Assembly: GCA_963752935.1 (NCBI GenBank) | Contig: CAVWAL010000008.1 | Coordinates: 496,001-560,000 of the forward strand | Source: RI-153 sp963752935 | GTDB lineage: Bacteria > Chloroflexota > Anaerolineae > Caldilineales > Caldilineaceae | DNA length: 64,000 bases | Direction: 5' to 3' | In this document: positions 1 through 10,372 of the stretch, one piece after another | How positions within the stretch are numbered: position 1 is the first letter of the stretch | Layout of the letters: each line of letters begins with the position of its first letter | Position numbers and translations under genes: made by a program | Notes under the pieces: generated by a model | Database searches by the model: none | Told to the model about the DNA's origin: nothing | The model's input: only the letters and a program-made list of their open reading frames with translations

Positions 1-998
1 CGCCTCCGCTGCAAGGCTCAGTATAGTAGGCCCGGTCGCCGACCGGGCTCTCACCGCCGCTGCCAAGCGCCGTGACGAAATAGGCGACGTCGCACGCAGG
101 CTCACGATCTCGATACCTGCGTTCATCGGCGCCCACCTGATCCCAGGCTACAAAGTCGCCGGTGTGGACACTACGGTAGATGCGATAGCTCAACACCGAC
201 TGCGGCTGTTCAGGCTCATCCCAGCGCAACGTGAGCGAACCATCCTCGGCCTGTTCGCCGTCTAGCCCGCGTACGGCCAATGGAACGGCCGGCGGCGCGC
301 TGCGGCTGCCTTGTTGTGGCGCGTAAACCACAGGCAGAAAGATGGGCGGAATGCCTGCACCAACGCGCACGGTATGCGTGATCACTTGTCCACGTGCAAT
401 CGGGCAGGATTCGCCCAGCACGGTCAACGTCACATTGTAGGTGCCGCCGTAGCTATACCGATGGGCGACACGAAGACCGCCGGCCTGATTTCCATCGCCC
501 AGGTTCCAAGAGGTAGACACCACGCCGCTGGCATCGATCTGCGCCACCAGGCTGACCGTTTGATTGGCAGCGGGATCGGAGGGAGTCGTTGTAATGCGAA
601 CATTGGCCGGCCACTGGCAGGTCGTCGCACGCACGCGGAAGGGCGGACTTACCGCCGAAGCGGACGCAAACGCCACCGGCCCCGTCTCATCAGATTGAAC
701 CAAGCTAACCCGGAATCGTGCGTCTTCGCTGAGGGCTTTATCGGCCTGTGCATCCCAGTTAAAGGTGAGTTCGATACCAAGCCGTGTAGGCGTGATAAGC
801 ATGGTCGGTGATATCGCTGTCGCCGAGGTCGCGGTGCGCCACGTACCGCCGCCGTCCACCGAATACTGGAACTTGAGCAGACTGAACAAGATGGGTGTGC
901 CATTCGCATTCGAGCCGGGCGAATTGCGCAGCCCATTCGGATCATAAAGACGGAACGCCACAGGTATGACGCGCTCGATTCGGCCCCGACAAGATCTT
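1..998 (-). CDS. Frameshifted C-terminal part of the FG-GAP surface protein (PKD and FN3-like domains), partial
   Basis: On the minus strand a reading frame without stops runs from about position 998 to the window edge. It is one frame away from the FG-GAP gene that stops at 942. The translation reads like a normal secreted protein: an Ig-like stretch (VIPVAFRLYDPNG), a PKD-like domain (SWNLGDGNQ ... YSYGGTYNVTLTVLG), a proline-rich linker, then a fibronectin-III-like segment (SLTLRWDEPEQP ... YRIYRS). The last part resembles the C-terminus of the FHA protein at 4141-7383. There is no plausible start codon of its own at the junction. I therefore read it as the continuation of the upstream gene after a one-base shift between about 965 and 1000. 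The stop lies beyond position 1. A sequencing indel is as likely as a true mutation. Confidence 0.7.
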
Positions 999-3992
999 CG
1001 GCGAAGAGAGAAGGTAGGCGCTGTCAACTGTTCCAGGGCGCGATACACTGAGGTAACGAGGATTGATCAAGCGTGGAATACCGCCGGCATACTCGTCGCC
1101 AAGGTGAGCAGGCAGGATCAACATGTTTTCGTAGAAACCATTCCGTCCTCCGCCGCCCTGGCTGACGGCCATATCCAGATCGCCGTCATTGTCCACATCG
1201 CCCAGGGCAACCCCGGTGCTGGCCTGGGCCTCAGGTGATGCCCAGATCCAAAAGAGTTTTGCCTGACGATTGATGAAGAGTTGGTCGGCTTCGCCGTCGT
1301 TGGCCACGGCCATGTCCAGATCGCCATCGTTGTCTACGTCGCCCCAGTCGAGGGCGACGCTCTTGCTGATCGTAGTTGATGTCCAGACTGGCTGCGTAGA
1401 AAGGGCAAACCCCGAAGCAGCCGGGATGTTGCCGTAGATCAGGTTGGCCTCAGCATAGTTGGCGACACTCAGATCGAGATCGCCGTCACCATCGAAGTCG
1501 ACCCAGGCCAGATCACGGGTCGCATCGTTCTGCACGGCGGGTTGCCAGGCGGCCTGTTGAAAACTGACGATACTGGCGTTTTTGAGCAATTGGTTGAGGA
1601 AGACGCGATTGGGTCCGCCGTCTACGCCCACAGCGAAATCGAGGTAGAAGTCGCGGTTGACGTCGGCCCACGCCACCGATGACGCGTTAAGACGCTCGGG
1701 CGATTTCCAAAAGGGCGAGAGCGTAAGGCCGACGTTGCCTGTCCCCGCGGCGTCATTGCGATAGAGCAGTACACCGTCGCCGGCCGTTGCCACCAACAGG
1801 TCGAGATCCTGGTCGTCGTCGAAATCGCCCCAGGCCATGGCTGTGGCGCGGGCATTCAGCGGATTCGAAGTCCAATCGGCGCTGCCAATGTTGCCGGACA
1901 GGAAGATCTGAATGTTCTGAGCAGTGCCGACGGCAATGTCCAGATTGTCGTCCTTGTCGACATCGCCAATCGCCACACTGTGCGGCCCGAAGCCACTCAG
2001 GGTAGCTTCGTCCTGAAGAGCAAAGGCGCCCTGCCGGTTGAGATAGCGTTTGCTTGCCACCTGATTGACTCCGGCAGCAAAGAGCAAATCCAGGGTATCG
2101 TCGCCGTCAAGATCACCCCATACGACATCGTCGGCGGCAGAACGGGCTACATCCAGATCCGACGGAACAATGCTCAAATCCTGAGCAAAAACAGCGGCGA
2201 AGTTGGTAAAGATGACGCTGGGGCCGTCGCGATTGGTGACGGTTAGGTCGAGATCCCCATCCTGATCCACGTCGACGCCGCGCAACGCCCATACCTGTCC
2301 ACTGACACCGCCGGTCGTGAGCAATGGTTGCTTTTGAAAGCCGCCCCCCACGTACGAATAGACAACAGGCGCCAGGTCACCGACGGCGAGATCGAGATGT
2401 CCATCGCCGGTAAAGTCGCCCCAATCCAGCGTGAAGGGCGTCAAAAAGCGGTCAGTGCGCAGGATCACCGGTTCGGCAAAGCCTGTGCCTTCCATATTTC
2501 GATAGATACGCGCCTGGCTCAACAATGGGTAGGCCGCTGCCAGATCGAGGTAGCCATCCCCATTGTAGTCGCCCCATGCAAAGTCATAGGGCAGAAAGGC
2601 AACAGAATTGTCGATGACAAAGGTGGCGCGACGGCTACCACTGCCATCGCTGATACCGAAATTACCGGCGCCATCGTTGCGGAAGAGTTGCACCGAATTC
2701 GGGAAGAGACCCAACGCCAGATCGAGGAAGCCGTCGTTGTCTATGTCGCCAACGCCGATGCTAGCCGTGGCGCGGCGGCTGATACAGCCGGCGGCGGTCA
2801 ACCCTCCTGCGCCGTCGTTGTGGTACAGGCTCACGGGGCAGCCGGCATTGATGGCATTGGTGCTGACAATCAGGTCCAGTGTGCCGTTGCCATCGACGTC
2901 AGCCGGCGCGGCACGCACGAGCTGTGCCGTCGACGTAAAGCGCAGCGTCTCTTGCACCGTGCTGCCTGCGACATTGTAAAGATAGTTGATGCCTTCACTG
3001 CCGGCCTGATCACCGACGGCAACCAATTCCAGACGACCATCGCCGGTGAAATCACCCCAGCGCACACCAAACGTGACGCGTGTGTTGCTCCACAGGCGCC
3101 GCATGCTGCCCTGATCGTTGCGGTAGATGCTGGTGCCCACGGATGAAGCCAGAGCCAGATCCAGGTCGCCGTCGCGGTCGAAATCCCCCCAATCTAGCCC
3201 AAGGGTACCGCCGCGGTCACTTGAAAACCAGTTCGGCGCCGTGGAGATGGCGGCGCCCGCCCCTTCCACCGTTCGGACACGTACGACAGTCTGAACCTCG
3301 TTGCTATTGGCAGAAAGCAACTCACTGTTGAGTGTATAGTTGGCGAAGGCCTGATTCTTGATCAGAGCGCCATCCGACTGCCCCACAATGCGGGCGACGA
3401 AACTACGTGTCTGGGTACCCAGGGGCGCAAGCGGAAAAGTCCAACTCAGCTCACGGGTTTCGGTGACGACGATGGTGCCGCCAAGGGGTTCGGGGATCTC
3501 GCGTGTTTCAACCACATAATCGCAGTTGGCAGGCACACAGCGAATATCGCGGAGTGTGCCGCGCGGCAACACGTCGCGCACAGAGACAGCGTTCAGTTGC
3601 AGATTAGATGTATTGGTTAAGGTGATGGTGTAGACGATCTCAGCGCCGTTGAAGGCTTCGGCTGGGCCGGCTTTATGGATAGTCAGTTCATTCGTCGCCA
3701 ACCCCATCTCTGTCGAACGTTGCTGGAGATCGACGATCCAGTCCGGCGAGGCCACCGGGCCGATAATGCGTCCTTGGGGGGGCAGCCCAGACGGTAGCCC
3801 GCTTTCGGGGATGATCGAAGCCCCGGCGGCGCCGGCGGATGATCCCGTAGGGACTGGGTTCGGTTCATCTTCCTGGGCTGTGGCCAGACCAAGCAGCAGG
3901 CTGCTGCCTAGAATCAGCGCCAACAGAGTCGCCAACGCGAAACGAACAATGCGCGGCGTAATGGATCGAGTGGATAGCATGAGAAGACGCAT
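942..3992 (-). CDS. Secreted FG-GAP/VCBS repeat protein with DUF11-like N-terminal domain
   Basis: Large exported protein. I prefer the ATG at 3992, which has an AGGG about 6 nt upstream and gives a signal peptide ending near LATAQ; upstream ATGs to 4076 exist. After the signal comes a DUF11-type repeat (AEAFNGAEIVYTITLTNTSN, then VRDVLPRGT). More than ten FG-GAP/VCBS repeats follow, each with a calcium-loop-like DxDxDGxxD pattern (for example DWGDFDRDGDLDLALA and GDVDNDGDLDMAV), the usual beta-propeller module of integrin-alpha-like bacterial surface proteins. The frame ends abruptly at 942, while a coding-quality frame continues to the window edge. The full protein is therefore probably at least 1,300 residues. 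It is the last gene of the FHA/VWA/FHA module downstream of the eCIS genes. The role is unknown; adhesion or a surface scaffold is inference. Confidence 0.8.
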   Translation of the reverse strand: MRLLMLSTRSITPRIVRFALATLLALILGSSLLLGLATAQEDEPNPVPTGSSAGAAGASIIPESGLPSGLPPQGRIIGPVASPDWIVDLQQRSTEMGLATNELTIHKAGPAEAFNGAEIVYTITLTNTSNLQLNAVSVRDVLPRGTLRDIRCVPANCDYVVETREIPEPLGGTIVVTETRELSWTFPLAPLGTQTRSFVARIVGQSDGALIKNQAFANYTLNSELLSANSNEVQTVVRVRTVEGAGAAISTAPNWFSSDRGGTLGLDWGDFDRDGDLDLALASSVGTSIYRNDQGSMRRLWSNTRVTFGVRWGDFTGDGRLELVAVGDQAGSEGINYLYNVAGSTVQETLRFTSTAQLVRAAPADVDGNGTLDLIVSTNAINAGCPVSLYHNDGAGGLTAAGCISRRATASIGVGDIDNDGFLDLALGLFPNSVQLFRNDGAGNFGISDGSGSRRATFVIDNSVAFLPYDFAWGDYNGDGYLDLAAAYPLLSQARIYRNMEGTGFAEPVILRTDRFLTPFTLDWGDFTGDGHLDLAVGDLAPVVYSYVGGGFQKQPLLTTGGVSGQVWALRGVDVDQDGDLDLTVTNRDGPSVIFTNFAAVFAQDLSIVPSDLDVARSAADDVVWGDLDGDDTLDLLFAAGVNQVASKRYLNRQGAFALQDEATLSGFGPHSVAIGDVDKDDNLDIAVGTAQNIQIFLSGNIGSADWTSNPLNARATAMAWGDFDDDQDLDLLVATAGDGVLLYRNDAAGTGNVGLTLSPFWKSPERLNASSVAWADVNRDFYLDFAVGVDGGPNRVFLNQLLKNASIVSFQQAAWQPAVQNDATRDLAWVDFDGDGDLDLSVANYAEANLIYGNIPAASGFALSTQPVWTSTTISKSVALDWGDVDNDGDLDMAVANDGEADQLFINRQAKLFWIWASPEAQASTGVALGDVDNDGDLDMAVSQGGGGRNGFYENMLILPAHLGDEYAGGIPRLINPRYLSVSRPGTVDSAYLLSSPKILSGPNRARHTCGVPSL

Positions 3993-4140
3993 AAGTAGCC
4001 CTGGTAAATGAACATAGTGCAGAAATAGTAGGATGCAACGCGCCCACCGTACAATGCTTCGCACTCGAGACATCATGAGCTAGAAGTCGCGGTTGCGGTG
4101 ATGCGTCGCATCCAAAAGCAGAAACCTGGCGAGAAAGCCA

Positions 4141-7100
4141 CTAATTCGTCGGGCAAACATTACTGAACCAACTAGTCTCCGGACTTTCAGTTTCCAAAAT
4201 CTGACCTTCGACATTGAGATACGTAGCGACGACAAAGTACGAACGTCCACACGTGGGCTGAATTGTATCCGTCCACGTAGTCTCGGTGGGGGCAACCTCT
4301 GCGACAAGCGTGGCGTTTTGGCCGTCGCCATTGGCACGGTAGATCCTGAAGGAGCGGATCAGACTGAGTGACTGTGAATCGTAGCTCCAGGAAACCTGGT
4401 TCTGTGCCTCTGTGGATAGGCCGTTCATGGCGAATGGCGCCGGTGGTCGAATTTCAAGGGCGTCAATCGTGATCACCTTGGGCTGCGACGCCACCGTCCC
4501 CCCCTCGGGGAAGTCGTTATGCGCCGTCAACTCGAAACTGCGAATTGAACCGTCGAAGCGGAAGGTAAAATCACCGCCTAGCGGCCGCGTACCGTAATCG
4601 ACGGTCGAATTGTCGAGTTTCACCGCTCGGAGCTGAACACGCGTCGACAGATTGGACGACCATGTCAGCCTGACCAGCGAGCCCACCAGCACTCGATAGG
4701 TATCAGCGCCAATCAGTTGTACATCATCAGGGCTAGACGGGCTTTCTCCGCTCTCCGCGTTGAAGAAAGCCACTTCGGGTTTGGGTGTGGCAGTCGCCGT
4801 CGGCGTCAACGTGGGCGTAGGCGTAGCGGTTGTGGTAGCGGTTGCCGTTTCGGTCGGTAACGGCGTCGGAGATGGCTCAAGCACCGTAATGTCTACCTGA
4901 GCAGTGGTGCTCTGAGGGCCGTTCGCCGCCGTCAGGATGAAGAATGTCGACTTATTGGGCTGGATCGGAATTGTGCCGGTGCGCGTCAACGTGGACGGAA
5001 TCTGCAGATCGGGGCTAAATATGATCACACTGGTGACGTCGCCGCCAACCGACCACGAGAGTTTGACCGGCTCGGTGCCATCGCGCACCACCTCTTTGGG
5101 CGATGCCTGAAAGAAGGTGATGGTGGGCGCTTTGGGCGTCGCCGTTGCCGTGGGTGGCGGCACCACAATCACGGTGACTTCCTCAAAGATCTGGCCACCG
5201 CCGCTAACGCCTGGGCTGGATGTGTTTGCGCGCAGAACAAAGGTCGTGGTCTGCAAGGGCGTCACCTGTCGGCTGCCTTCGGCAGGCAGATTGTCGCCGA
5301 GATTTTCAATGGAGACAGTCGCTGCGTCACGCACACGCCATTCCAGGTTCACGGTCTCACCGGCGGTGATGGCAATCGGCGCCGCGGAAAAGACCAGTAC
5401 GGCCGGCGGCGGCAGAGGCGTCGGTGGCGGCGTCACCACCTGGATGGGTTTGCTCAACGCATGGGGCGTGCCTGAATTGGCCACCGATGGGTTGCTGGCG
5501 ATAATTTGCACGACTAGATCCGAAGACGGCGTCATGCTGACGCTGCCCACAAACTGTTCTGTGGGCAGTGCAGTCGGGTTATTGTTGATCACGAGCAACG
5601 CCCGATCGGCCTGCTGAATTGACCAATCGAAGCGTACCGCCTCGCCAACCGTCAACGTTTCTTTGTCGGCGCTCAAGGAAATAATCGGATCAACCGGGAT
5701 CACCCTGATCGTGGTGGTGTCGACGCGTTTGCCAAAGAGAGAGGGCAGCCCCAGGCGTGAAATGAAGTTCTGCGCCTCTATATTGTACGTCTCTGATTCA
5801 ACCGGCAGCAGTTCGGCCGTTCCCAATGGTCGCGGCGTGGCTAAGGCAAGACCTGGTCCTTGCAGGCTGACGGCAGAAAAACGCGAAGCGCGCCAGTTTA
5901 GTACCACCGGCGTGCCGTAGTGGACCTCTGCCACTGGACTTGCCTGACTATCGGTGAGGTAGAACTGATCGACCCCTGGCGAGAAGATCACAATGACCAG
6001 GGCCAATATCAAAAAGAGAAAGAGCAAGATCAGTCCCTTCCCAATCAATGGGATGACCTTGACCTGCCCGGCAATCATGCGTGGGAACTGCTGACCACCC
6101 AGTGGCGTGGCGCGCACGTCGTACTGATAGGTGCGATTGCGAAAGCTGATCAAGGGGCGGTCATTGGGCTCGATCAGCAATGCCACTTCGCTCTGCCCGC
6201 CTGCGCCCAGGTTGAGCTCGGCCTGACGTGTAAACGTGAGACCCTGTTCCGCAAATTGAAACTCAAACCGGCAGGCGCGTTCTTCATCCTGTGCTTCAAG
6301 CTGAACCTGCACCATACTGTTGCCGCTATTGGCAACAGTGAAGTAGGTCTCACCAATAGGGCGGTTCCACTTCAGCGTCTGTCGCTTATGTGAGAGTTCG
6401 CCAATCTGGACATTGAAGTACGGCCGCACAGTCAGCGAGGCGCCCACCTGCGAATAATGGCCAGGATACTCGGGCGTGGTGACGGTGAATGAAAGATAGT
6501 AGCGGCCGGAGGTGGTGGTGGCATAGCGCGGCGGTGTTACGGTAACGGTGACAATGCCGGACTGGCCGTCGTTGAGATCCACACGCGCCGGCAATACCAC
6601 CAGCCAATTCGGATCGACACCTTCGACACTCAGATCAAAGCTAGCGACGAGATCACCGGCGTTTGTAATCGTCAGTTGATAGGCAACAGTCTGATCAACG
6701 TCCACCAATTGATCGCGCTCGCCCAATCCCACCTGGATCAACTCATCTATGTGATCGAGCACAGGGGAAAGCAGACGGTGGAGGCGCTGTGGATCACCCC
6801 AGTCTCCGCTGTTGGCCGGGGCAGCCGCTACCTGACCACCGCCGTTGCCGGAAAGTGGCACAATAACGGCAGGCGGAAAGCTTACACCGGCGGCAGGAGG
6901 CGGTGTAGCGCCTACAGTCTGTCCGCCAAAAGACGACGCAGGTGCTCGTGGCGCAGATCGAGGCACGGTCGTCTCGAAGGCCGCACCGGCGGAAGAGACA
7001 GTCGGCGTGACAGAAGGGAATCCGCCGGCGTTAGCGCCGGTCTGGACTCCGGCAGCGGCCTGACTGCCGTTCCTGTTCTGCATGAGAATCAGCGTGTAGC

Positions 7101-7383
7101 CACCGATTTCAATGGAAGACCAGTTTTGCAGGACCCACGGCTGATCTTTGTTCAGTGCCCGCCCATCCAACGTGGTTGGTTGTTCTTCTGCCAGCACAAG
7201 TAGTTGCACCGGCTGAGCGCGGTGATCAATAACCAGGTGGAAAGGCGCAACACTCCCACCAGGCAATACGACGTCGTTTTCTGGATGACTGCCAATATTG
7301 GTCAGCCCCTGGGCGGGATTGAGATCGTAAAACTCGATCACGCCACCGGCAGAGATGATTTCAATCTGATCAAAGGTCGTCAC
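4141..7383 (-). CDS. FHA-domain transmembrane protein with multiple Ig-like domains
   Basis: A 1,080-residue protein. Residues about 10-100 form an FHA domain (NIGSHPENDVVLPG, then FHLVIDH, a strand-rich core, and the closing WSSIEIGGYTL). FHA domains bind phosphothreonine peptides and would here lie in the cytoplasm. After a Pro/Gly/Ala linker come two Ig-like domains. One strong membrane segment (LILLFLFLILALVIVIF) sits at about residues 446-466. The extracytoplasmic half has several Ig-like repeats separated by Thr/Pro-rich linkers and ends in an FN3-like domain. There is no signal peptide, so the anchor is a single internal helix. It lies between the VWA protein and the FG-GAP protein, same strand, with gaps of about 150 bp. 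An envelope anchor or phospho-switch for the neighbouring injection system is inference. Confidence 0.8.
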   Translation of the reverse strand: MTTFDQIEIISAGGVIEFYDLNPAQGLTNIGSHPENDVVLPGGSVAPFHLVIDHRAQPVQLLVLAEEQPTTLDGRALNKDQPWVLQNWSSIEIGGYTLILMQNRNGSQAAAGVQTGANAGGFPSVTPTVSSAGAAFETTVPRSAPRAPASSFGGQTVGATPPPAAGVSFPPAVIVPLSGNGGGQVAAAPANSGDWGDPQRLHRLLSPVLDHIDELIQVGLGERDQLVDVDQTVAYQLTITNAGDLVASFDLSVEGVDPNWLVVLPARVDLNDGQSGIVTVTVTPPRYATTTSGRYYLSFTVTTPEYPGHYSQVGASLTVRPYFNVQIGELSHKRQTLKWNRPIGETYFTVANSGNSMVQVQLEAQDEERACRFEFQFAEQGLTFTRQAELNLGAGGQSEVALLIEPNDRPLISFRNRTYQYDVRATPLGGQQFPRMIAGQVKVIPLIGKGLILLFLFLILALVIVIFSPGVDQFYLTDSQASPVAEVHYGTPVVLNWRASRFSAVSLQGPGLALATPRPLGTAELLPVESETYNIEAQNFISRLGLPSLFGKRVDTTTIRVIPVDPIISLSADKETLTVGEAVRFDWSIQQADRALLVINNNPTALPTEQFVGSVSMTPSSDLVVQIIASNPSVANSGTPHALSKPIQVVTPPPTPLPPPAVLVFSAAPIAITAGETVNLEWRVRDAATVSIENLGDNLPAEGSRQVTPLQTTTFVLRANTSSPGVSGGGQIFEEVTVIVVPPPTATATPKAPTITFFQASPKEVVRDGTEPVKLSWSVGGDVTSVIIFSPDLQIPSTLTRTGTIPIQPNKSTFFILTAANGPQSTTAQVDITVLEPSPTPLPTETATATTTATPTPTLTPTATATPKPEVAFFNAESGESPSSPDDVQLIGADTYRVLVGSLVRLTWSSNLSTRVQLRAVKLDNSTVDYGTRPLGGDFTFRFDGSIRSFELTAHNDFPEGGTVASQPKVITIDALEIRPPAPFAMNGLSTEAQNQVSWSYDSQSLSLIRSFRIYRANGDGQNATLVAEVAPTETTWTDTIQPTCGRSYFVVATYLNVEGQILETESPETSWFSNVCPTN

Positions 7384-7530
7384 AGACTGTGCGATCTACC
7401 TTTCGGCGATATACTCGTTTCCAATAACCGGGGCGCACGGCAAGAAAACAAACCCATGCTTTTGTCGGAATGAAAGCTCAAACCAACAAAGAAGACGAAG
7501 GGCTCCGCTTGAATAGGCGCAGGCAATGGT

Positions 7531-10281
7531 TTAGACGAGATCAAAGGGTAACCAGGGAATGGGCGGAATCGGCAAGGTTGGGAGTTGTATGCCAAACTCG
7601 GCCAACAGGAAGAGCAGCATGAAGAGCACGATGGCGGCGGTGATCACTATCACCAACGTGGGCATAAGCAGCCACAAAAACCACGAAATACCGCGGATCT
7701 TGGCCGCTCCGTCCGTGATCAATGGCGTGCCGGCACTCTCCGCTACCGGAAGCGACCGAATCTGAAAGGAGTGCGTCCGCGTTCGACCAACACGCTTCGG
7801 TTCGAGAAGCAGTTCCAACAGCAGTGCGTCTCCTGGGGCAATCTCCGGCGTTTCAGTCCATGCCGAATTGGGATCATGGCGGACAACACGTCGATAGACA
7901 GCGCCATTGGCATCGTAGCGCAAGTCTGTCGCTTCCAGCGAGGCGCCATGATGGCCATTGACCGAGCGGCCATTCTGCTCGCTGCCATCAGGCATAGGCT
8001 GGCTTTGTCCATTGCGGCTGGGCGAAGGAACGGGAGACGGCAACGGCTGCGTCGGAGCCAGCATTTGAGAGGGAGCAGTCATCGGCACCGCGACGGCAGG
8101 CTGCGCAGTTGCAGAGGCGGCGGCTACGGCGGCAGGGGCATGCGTTTGGGCAGCAGGCACAAGCTGTCGCCCACCTTCTATGTTGCCTTTAGCGCCTTCC
8201 AACTCCTGATTGATCCGATAGACGCCCATCGACTGTGAATAGGCTCGCCCTGCGCCCGATGAGGCTCGCGCCAGAACACCGCCGCCCCATGAAGCCGGCA
8301 ACATTCTGCCTACTGCGCTGAAAATGCCCATGAACGAACGCGCAATGGTCGTGACCCATGAGGCACTCTTGCTTATTGAGAACGACGACTGCGTTGTCGC
8401 CACTTGATCGAAGCCCTTACGCGACGCCGGTTTGGGTGCAGCCTGCACCTGGAAGGCAGCGGCAGGTTGTCCCGCCACCGGCTGCACCGAGACAGGTCGT
8501 GCAGAAGACGGCGCAGCCTCGGCCCGTTGTGTGCGTTTGCCCTGTGTCTCAAGGGCAGTCGACTGCACCGATACCCAGTCGGTGATGTTACGGCCACGCA
8601 GAATCAGCCCGTTGAGCAGAATAGAAAACGTCACCTGGCCTTTGGGATCATCGGCGCGCAGTAGATAAGCGCCCTTTTGGTTTCCTTCGTTGCGTAGTTC
8701 AATCTGAAAGCGCGCCCGGCGCTGACGCCGTGCCAACGTCGCCAGGTATGCGAGCAGCAACCTGGCCAAGAGGAGAGCCAGTAAAATGCTAACCACAGCG
8801 AAGATGCGCAGCCAGACTTGCTCGGTGAAGAAGAAACGAGGCGGAGGCAAGGTCAACACCATAGGATACTCCGTCGCTTCGGCGAACCCCGTGGCATCCC
8901 GTACACGCACCGTCACCGGGAAAGTCCCCCGGCTGTAGCCACCTGTATCCAATGTAAACTGGTAGGGTGGGGTGACGACTTCGGCCACGACAATGTCGTT
9001 GAGCAGAAAGTCTACCGAAGAAACGCCGTTCACGGCGCTGACATCAGCAAGCACGGTCACACTGTCCCCCAGGAAGTAGCGTTCCGGCTGCGTACGCACG
9101 CTTACCTGGATCGGGTCCACAACGGTGACGGTGACGTACTTTTCGCCGCTGTTGCCGACGCTGTCCACAGCCCGGATGCCGAGCACATGGCTGCCAGGCG
9201 TTACCAGCCCGCTATCCCAAACATAGGCAAACGGTACACTATCAAGCAAGGCCAGTGGCTGGCCGTCGAGCAGAATTTCGATCTGCTCGATTGTGCCGGG
9301 CGCAGAAACTTGCGGAGACAGCGAGAGCAGACCGCCGACCTGTGCGCCATTGCTTAACTCAGGAACGTCGATAGCAACCGAACCAGGCTGAGTCCGAAAA
9401 AGAGCGTTGTCTCGATCGGCAGCGTCGCCCTGGCTCAGATTGATAGAAAGGGTGTGATCAGCCCCGTCGGCAAGCAGCGATGAGGCAAAGCGAAGACGGT
9501 AGCCGCGCACCCCGCTACCAAACGACAGCGTTTGCAGGCGGACTTGCGCCGCCGTCGCCGCATCAACCAGCGTCAACTCAGCGCCAATCTGACGGGCGAA
9601 CGTTTCCATGAGGCCAGGAGCTTGCACTTTGGGACTGTAGGCCACGACGTAGACAGGCACGATGCCCGCAGATCCAATGGCGAGATCGGTATCGCTGATG
9701 TTTTCCACGCTGTCGGTAACAATGACAACCGCGCGCTGCCCAACAGGCAGTGATTGTGCCTGCGTTAACGCTTCGCTTGTGGCCCGGTTCAGTGCCGTAA
9801 AGCTGCCACCCGCGCTCAATTGACGAATCGCAGTGCGAACTTGATTCAGATCACCTGTGAAGGGTTGAACGAGGCGTACATCATCCGCAAAGGAGATAAG
9901 CATGGCCTGATCGCCACTCTTCAACCGATCAATCAACGCCAGCAACCCGGTCTGGATCTTGGCCAAATCGGCGGCTTCGGTGCTGATGTCCACCGCCAGA
10001 ACCAAATTCATCGGTTGTGTATCGCCCGGCACTACCTCCACCGCGGATGCCGGCACACGCAGTCCATCCTCAAAGAGCTGAAAATCGGCCACAGACAGAT
10101 CAGTGCCGGCCAGCGCGCCGCTCACGGTAATCGCCACATCGACCTGGGGGAAGGCGCTGTCATCGATACTGTTGATGACGATGGATGACGTCGATTGCGC
10201 AAGCAGAGAAACAGGCATCGTCGCCACAAAAAAAAGTATCATCAACGCACTAAAAACCCTCACAACCGGTCTACACGCCAT
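7531..10281 (-). CDS. Membrane-anchored VWA-domain protein with Ig-like repeats
   Basis: I choose the ATG at 10281 because AAGGGA lies just upstream and the protein then begins with a good signal peptide (MACRPVVRVFSALMILFF ... LLAQ). The open frame extends to 10383 but would overlap the FHA gene. A von Willebrand A domain follows (NLVLAVDIS at its first strand, LISFADDV, VVIVTDSVEN); the MIDAS-like motif DIST is degenerate, so metal binding is doubtful. Two or three Ig-like domains come next (for example IEILLDGQPLALLDSVPFAY). A hydrophobic helix near the middle (SILLALLLARLLLAYL) is followed by a long Ala/Pro/Gln-rich region. A second long membrane helix sits near the C-terminus (LWLLMPTLVIVITAAIVLF). 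It probably partners the two FHA proteins that flank it. Confidence 0.8.
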   Translation of the reverse strand: MACRPVVRVFSALMILFFVATMPVSLLAQSTSSIVINSIDDSAFPQVDVAITVSGALAGTDLSVADFQLFEDGLRVPASAVEVVPGDTQPMNLVLAVDISTEAADLAKIQTGLLALIDRLKSGDQAMLISFADDVRLVQPFTGDLNQVRTAIRQLSAGGSFTALNRATSEALTQAQSLPVGQRAVVIVTDSVENISDTDLAIGSAGIVPVYVVAYSPKVQAPGLMETFARQIGAELTLVDAATAAQVRLQTLSFGSGVRGYRLRFASSLLADGADHTLSINLSQGDAADRDNALFRTQPGSVAIDVPELSNGAQVGGLLSLSPQVSAPGTIEQIEILLDGQPLALLDSVPFAYVWDSGLVTPGSHVLGIRAVDSVGNSGEKYVTVTVVDPIQVSVRTQPERYFLGDSVTVLADVSAVNGVSSVDFLLNDIVVAEVVTPPYQFTLDTGGYSRGTFPVTVRVRDATGFAEATEYPMVLTLPPPRFFFTEQVWLRIFAVVSILLALLLARLLLAYLATLARRQRRARFQIELRNEGNQKGAYLLRADDPKGQVTFSILLNGLILRGRNITDWVSVQSTALETQGKRTQRAEAAPSSARPVSVQPVAGQPAAAFQVQAAPKPASRKGFDQVATTQSSFSISKSASWVTTIARSFMGIFSAVGRMLPASWGGGVLARASSGAGRAYSQSMGVYRINQELEGAKGNIEGGRQLVPAAQTHAPAAVAAASATAQPAVAVPMTAPSQMLAPTQPLPSPVPSPSRNGQSQPMPDGSEQNGRSVNGHHGASLEATDLRYDANGAVYRRVVRHDPNSAWTETPEIAPGDALLLELLLEPKRVGRTRTHSFQIRSLPVAESAGTPLITDGAAKIRGISWFLWLLMPTLVIVITAAIVLFMLLFLLAEFGIQLPTLPIPPIPWLPFDLV

Positions 10282-10372
10282 ATTGGTCCCTTTGCAATTA
10301 CAGTGAATCATCTGCAGGCGAGGCGGCTGTCGCAAGGGGAAAACCGTGCACAGACCCGGACGTCGCGATATT

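Noticed and set aside
2328..3146. 272-codon plus-strand frame opposite the FG-GAP gene
   Set aside because: A shadow created by the repetitive GAT/GGC-rich FG-GAP coding sequence. The protein has no recognisable pattern.
942..4076. CRISPR-like or satellite repeats in the FG-GAP gene
   Set aside because: The repetition is at protein level (calcium-loop motifs), with variable DNA and no spacer structure.
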